Assembly (NCBI RefSeq): GCF_032598905.1
Contig: NZ_CP122458.1
Span: 2,976,001-3,040,000 of the forward strand
Length of the DNA stretch: 64,000 bases
Reading direction: 5' to 3'
Origin: Streptomyces sp. 11x1
Lineage (GTDB): Bacteria; Actinomycetota; Actinomycetes; Streptomycetales; Streptomycetaceae
Below, in pieces: positions 60,954-64,000 of this stretch. Position numbers and translations under genes: made by a program. The notes beneath the pieces were generated by a model. It was given only the letters and a program-made list of their open reading frames with translations, had not been told where the DNA came from and made no database searches. Position 1 is the stretch's first letter; each line of letters begins with the position of its first letter.

Positions 60954-63299
60954 TCAGGGGAGAATCAGGTCACAGGTGTGAGTGGCGCAGGCCGTGCCGG
61001 GGGTGATGCGGAGCCGTAGCCGACCGGGGGCCGACTCCAGTACCTCGACCGGGTCGTCCGCCCGGGTCACCGTACGGAACGGGCCACTCCAGATGATCTC
61101 CACCGGCTCGCCCGTGCGCGCCGGTTCGCTCACGCAGAGGGTAGCGCTCCTCCCCCGGCGGCGGACCAGCACGCTCGCCCCGGCGGACGCCGTGAGCGGG
61201 CCCGCCGTACCGGGCCTCCAGAAGTTGGCGGCGATCAGCCCGAGCGAGGGGACGTGGACGGCCTGGCTCGTGCTGTCGTTGGTGAAGATCGACAACCAGC
61301 GCCGGTCGGCGGCACGGGCCTCGACGGCGTGGCGGGACACTCCGGGCATGAGCAGATAGGCGTAGTCGGCGTTCACCGGATCGGTGCCGTGGTCCAGCCA
61401 GAGGGTCTGCCAGCGCCGGGTGCGGCGCTCGGTCGTACCGCCGGTGTTGATGTCGGACCAGGCTCCGGTGCGGTCCTCGCGGAGGGTGCGCAGGGCGCCG
61501 TCCGACCGCGCGTCGGGGAGGACCCAGCCGCCGTGGCCGTCCAGATGTGCCCAGCGGCGGCCTCGGACCAGCGGCTGGGGAGCCGCCGTGGCGCCGTTCT
61601 GCCCCGGCTCCCCCAGGTTCCGGTTGTCGACCACCGTCTCCACCGGCGCCCCGTCCGCGCACGTGATCCCCGCCCCGAGGCAGATGACGGCGTCCGCGAC
61701 GCAGAACCACGACTTGCGGGCCCGGAGCGTGGAGCCGAGGCCGGCGAGGTGCTGGCCGATGGCCGCGTACTCGCCGTCGGTCGTACCGCCGACCCAGCGG
61801 ACGGCGGGCTTCGGCGCGCCCCATTCACCGCCCTCCCGGTCGGCGAGCCGTTTGGTGGAGACGGTGGTGCCGGGGAGGCGGTACCAGTCGACGGTGGGCC
61901 AGAACCAGTTCGTGTACTGGTCGCCGTGCCCCTCGGCCCACCACAGGGTGGTCCCCGAACCCGTGTGCCAGCCGCGCGGGTTCTCGCCGTTGCCGCACTC
62001 GTAGTGGGCGATGCGGTCGGAGGCCATGGCGATGTTCACGGTGAAGGCGGGGCGGCGGTGGACGGCTCTGTCCATGGCCGGAAAGAGGCGGTGGCCGACG
62101 GGTTCGGGCGCGGCGGCGACCGGGGAGGCGGCAACGGCGTGCAGCCGGGCCAGGTCCGCGACACCGAACTGTCGCGCCGTGAGGATCGGTGTCACCGTGT
62201 CGCGTTCGATCCACCCCTTGATCCGCCCGTGCCACCGCTCGCGCTCGGCGGGGCCGGCACCGAGCGCGAGCAGCGCGATCGCGGCGATGATCCCCTGACC
62301 ATGGAAGTGGTCGCTGCGCATGATGTGCCGGTCGTCGCCCTTGAGGTAACCCCGGCTGACAGCACGGCCGTTGACGCTGTCCATCACCAGTCCGTCGAGG
62401 ACGAGCGGGGCGAAGGCCCGCTCCACGCCGTCGAGCACGGTCCGCCGGTTCGGATCCGTGACCGCCCAGCTCGACCCGGCCAGCAGCGCGAGGAGCCGGC
62501 CCAGTCCGTCGAGCAGGACCTGCCCGTACGTGCCCGAGTAGGCGACCCAGGTGTGCTGCACGAACGAGCCGTCGGCGTAGAGGCCGTCCCCCCGGGTGAC
62601 GTACGGGAAGACGGGTGAGAGGGCGTCGCGGGCGAGGGCGATCTTCTCGGGGGCGCGGCCGAGGATGCCGCGCAGGGCCACGGAGCGGCAGAGGTCGACG
62701 CGGTTGGCGCCGGTGGAGGTGCCGCTGTAGTCGCGGAGCATCGCGTCGGGGATGAAGTGGTCGATCGCCGCGCAGGCGTCGGCGATGCGGGCGGGGGTCA
62801 GTTCGTCGTACAGGGCGGCGACGATGTCCAGCAGGAGGCGCGGGCTGCCGATCTGCCACTCCCACCAGTTGCCGTAGCGGGTGGTACCGGGGTGGTAGAC
62901 GGTCGCGGTGAGGTGGTCGAGGCCGCGCAGGACGTCCGCGAGGAGGGCGGTGTCGCCGGTACGGCCGGTGCCGGGCTGGAGGTAGGCCTGGGTCATCGTC
63001 CACAGGCGGCTGTAGCTCTGGGTGATTCCCGCGGGCGGGTCGAAGGGGTGGCCCGGCCAGAGGGAGTTCGCGGTGGGCGCCATGGCCGCGCGGAAGGCGT
63101 GGGCGAGGTCGCCGGTCTCGCGCAGGCGGGTGGCGTAGGGCTCGGCGGTGGGGTCGTAGCCCTCGCCGAGCGCGATGGCGAGCCAGCGGCGGCGGAGGGT
63201 GTCGTACTCCTCGGCCGCGTGGGCGGGGCCGGGAGCGGTCGCGGCCGCCAGGGTCGCGGCGAGGAGCAGGACGGTCCGGCGTGTGGGGGTCATGGCCAT
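60954..63299 (-). CDS. Secreted polysaccharide lyase family 8
   Basis: The 781-residue exported lyase is of the hyaluronate/chondroitin/xanthan lyase family. It has an N-terminal signal peptide with a twin-Arg pair ('TPTRRTVLLLAATLAAATA') and probable cleavage after 'AHA' (about 28). The alpha/alpha-toroid catalytic domain has the aromatic patch 'GNWWEWQIGSPR' and catalytic Asn 199, His 249 and Tyr 258 ('TGANRVDL', 'VQHTWVAYSGTYGQ'; His-Tyr spacing of nine as in known hyaluronan lyases). C-terminal beta domains follow. Start ATG 63299 has a weak GAGTGG; ATG 63293 is possible. Substrate inferred, hyaluronan most likely. Confidence 0.88.
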   Translation of the reverse strand: MAMTPTRRTVLLLAATLAAATAPGPAHAAEEYDTLRRRWLAIALGEGYDPTAEPYATRLRETGDLAHAFRAAMAPTANSLWPGHPFDPPAGITQSYSRLWTMTQAYLQPGTGRTGDTALLADVLRGLDHLTATVYHPGTTRYGNWWEWQIGSPRLLLDIVAALYDELTPARIADACAAIDHFIPDAMLRDYSGTSTGANRVDLCRSVALRGILGRAPEKIALARDALSPVFPYVTRGDGLYADGSFVQHTWVAYSGTYGQVLLDGLGRLLALLAGSSWAVTDPNRRTVLDGVERAFAPLVLDGLVMDSVNGRAVSRGYLKGDDRHIMRSDHFHGQGIIAAIALLALGAGPAERERWHGRIKGWIERDTVTPILTARQFGVADLARLHAVAASPVAAAPEPVGHRLFPAMDRAVHRRPAFTVNIAMASDRIAHYECGNGENPRGWHTGSGTTLWWAEGHGDQYTNWFWPTVDWYRLPGTTVSTKRLADREGGEWGAPKPAVRWVGGTTDGEYAAIGQHLAGLGSTLRARKSWFCVADAVICLGAGITCADGAPVETVVDNRNLGEPGQNGATAAPQPLVRGRRWAHLDGHGGWVLPDARSDGALRTLREDRTGAWSDINTGGTTERRTRRWQTLWLDHGTDPVNADYAYLLMPGVSRHAVEARAADRRWLSIFTNDSTSQAVHVPSLGLIAANFWRPGTAGPLTASAGASVLVRRRGRSATLCVSEPARTGEPVEIIWSGPFRTVTRADDPVEVLESAPGRLRLRITPGTACATHTCDLILP

Positions 63300-63364
63300 G
63301 CCGTGTACCACTCGGGAGCCACCGGATCAACAACGCGTGACACAATGATCACTGAATCGACACG

Positions 63365-63429
63365 GTTGAAAATTGAACGGAATAGGTCTACGGTGGGCCG
63401 TGTTCAGTTCGTTGAACATTGAACGACAT
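63365..63429 (+). promoter_or_regulatory. Repeat-rich operator region of the YceI gene
   Basis: Two 19-bp direct repeats (63365-63383 and 63411-63429, 16 matches) contain TTGAA-ATTGAAC. The second overlaps a perfect 6-bp inverted repeat TGTTCA-n6-TGAACA (63401-63418). This looks like a MarR-type operator. It may also affect the divergent lyase gene. Confidence 0.55.
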
Positions 63430-63447
63430 CACTCAAGGAGTCACGTC

Positions 63448-64000
63448 ATGGGTATCTTCGGCCGCAGCAACTCGACCACCGACACCGCCACCACCTCGGC
63501 GACCGTCTCCGCGGTGAACCCCGACCTCGCCGCGCTGACCGGCGACTACTCGATCGACGCGTCCCACACCACGATCGGTTTCACGGCCCGCCACGCCATG
63601 GTCACCAACGTCAAGGGCGCCTTCCTGGACTTCTCCGGCAGCCTGCACCTGGACGGTACGGACCCGTCCCTGTCCACCGCCTCCATCGACGTCAAGATGG
63701 AGAGCATCGACACCGGCAACGCCGACCGGGACGGTCACCTGAAGAGCGCGGACTTCTTCCGGACGGAGGAGTTCCCGACCATGACCTTCCGCTCCACCAA
63801 GGCGGAGGCCCTCGGCGGCGACGACTACCGCATCACCGGCGATCTCTCCATCCTGGGCACGACCAAGCCGCTCACCATCGACCTGGAGTTCAACGGCGCC
63901 GCCAAGGACCCCTTCGGCAACGAGCGCGTCGGCTTCGAGGGCAAGGCGGAGATCCTGCGCTCCGAGTGGGGTCTGACCTGGAACGCGGCGCTGGAGACGG
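63448..64000 (+). CDS. YceI-family lipocalin-like protein, 3' end missing
   Basis: 184 residues are present and the window ends before the stop. The YceI fold is clear: 'LTGDYSIDASHTTIGFTARH' (about 31-50), 'VKGAFLDFSGSLHLDG', 'HLKSADFFRTEEFPTMTFRS' (about 98-117), 'ITGDLSILGTTKPLTIDLEF' and 'FEGKAEILRSEWGLTW'. Members bind isoprenoid-like or amphiphilic ligands. No signal peptide, so it is probably cytosolic. AAGGAG lies before ATG 63448. Confidence 0.9.
   Translation, partial: MGIFGRSNSTTDTATTSATVSAVNPDLAALTGDYSIDASHTTIGFTARHAMVTNVKGAFLDFSGSLHLDGTDPSLSTASIDVKMESIDTGNADRDGHLKSADFFRTEEFPTMTFRSTKAEALGGDDYRITGDLSILGTTKPLTIDLEFNGAAKDPFGNERVGFEGKAEILRSEWGLTWNAALET

Overview
The window is chromosomal DNA of a Streptomyces-type actinomycete. 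The evidence is very high G+C with strong third-position bias, frequent GTG and TTG starts, NsdA, a histone-tailed HU protein, NdgR, GlcP and two tandem conservons. Gene order from amtB to the acyl-CoA carboxylase genes matches, from memory, the core region of the S. coelicolor chromosome around SCO5535-SCO5583. That numbering is recollection and was not searched.

Layout. 1-8.6 kb: truncated amtB with a GlnR-like operator, an accessory secreted Cys-containing protein, nsdA, a primase-polymerase-like protein, ftsY, a flavin-dependent oxidoreductase and glcP. 8.6-24.3 kb: smc, a small coiled-coil protein, acyP, a membrane-anchored CAP protein, an HxlR regulator, then the leftward block mutM - (IS110 insertion) - rnc - rpmF - DUF177, a low-complexity coiled-coil protein, coaD, rsmD and recG. 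24.4-31.7 kb: a translationally coupled HSP90-like/TPR pair, a DhaL/FakA-like protein and rpmB. 31.7-43.2 kb: thiD-thiL, a stand-alone AsnC effector domain, a DUF3515 lipoprotein, ddl, gpsA-acyltransferase, cofC, a small OB-like protein, hupS, leuCD and ndgR. 43.3-43.9 kb: five tRNA genes (three Glu, two Gln). 44-47.5 kb: HAD hydrolase, gltX, FAH-family hydrolase and a 59-aa protein. 48-58.7 kb: conservons cvn1 and cvn2 (kinase-like A, roadblock B, DUF742 C, GTPase D). 59-64 kb: accE-accB, a secreted family 8 polysaccharide lyase and a truncated YceI protein.

Most genes are housekeeping: protein targeting, chromosome organisation, RNA processing, cofactor, cell-wall, leucine and phospholipid synthesis, translation and fatty-acid precursor supply. 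Signalling comes from the two conservons and from NsdA, GlnR and NdgR control.

The least ordinary signals are: (1) a dispersed GC-rich palindromic element at seven loci, six at gene 3' ends and one translated in frame inside the Smc hinge region; (2) an IS110-family insertion splitting rnc-mutM, whose 5' non-coding end may encode a bridge RNA; (3) the HSP90-like/TPR pair inserted between recG and the fakA/yloV-like gene; (4) a 206-bp identical tract between the two conservon GTPase genes, suggesting gene conversion; (5) a C-terminal motif shared by the otherwise divergent tails of the two CvnA proteins; (6) several long perfect palindromes with no assigned role, including one of 40 bp.
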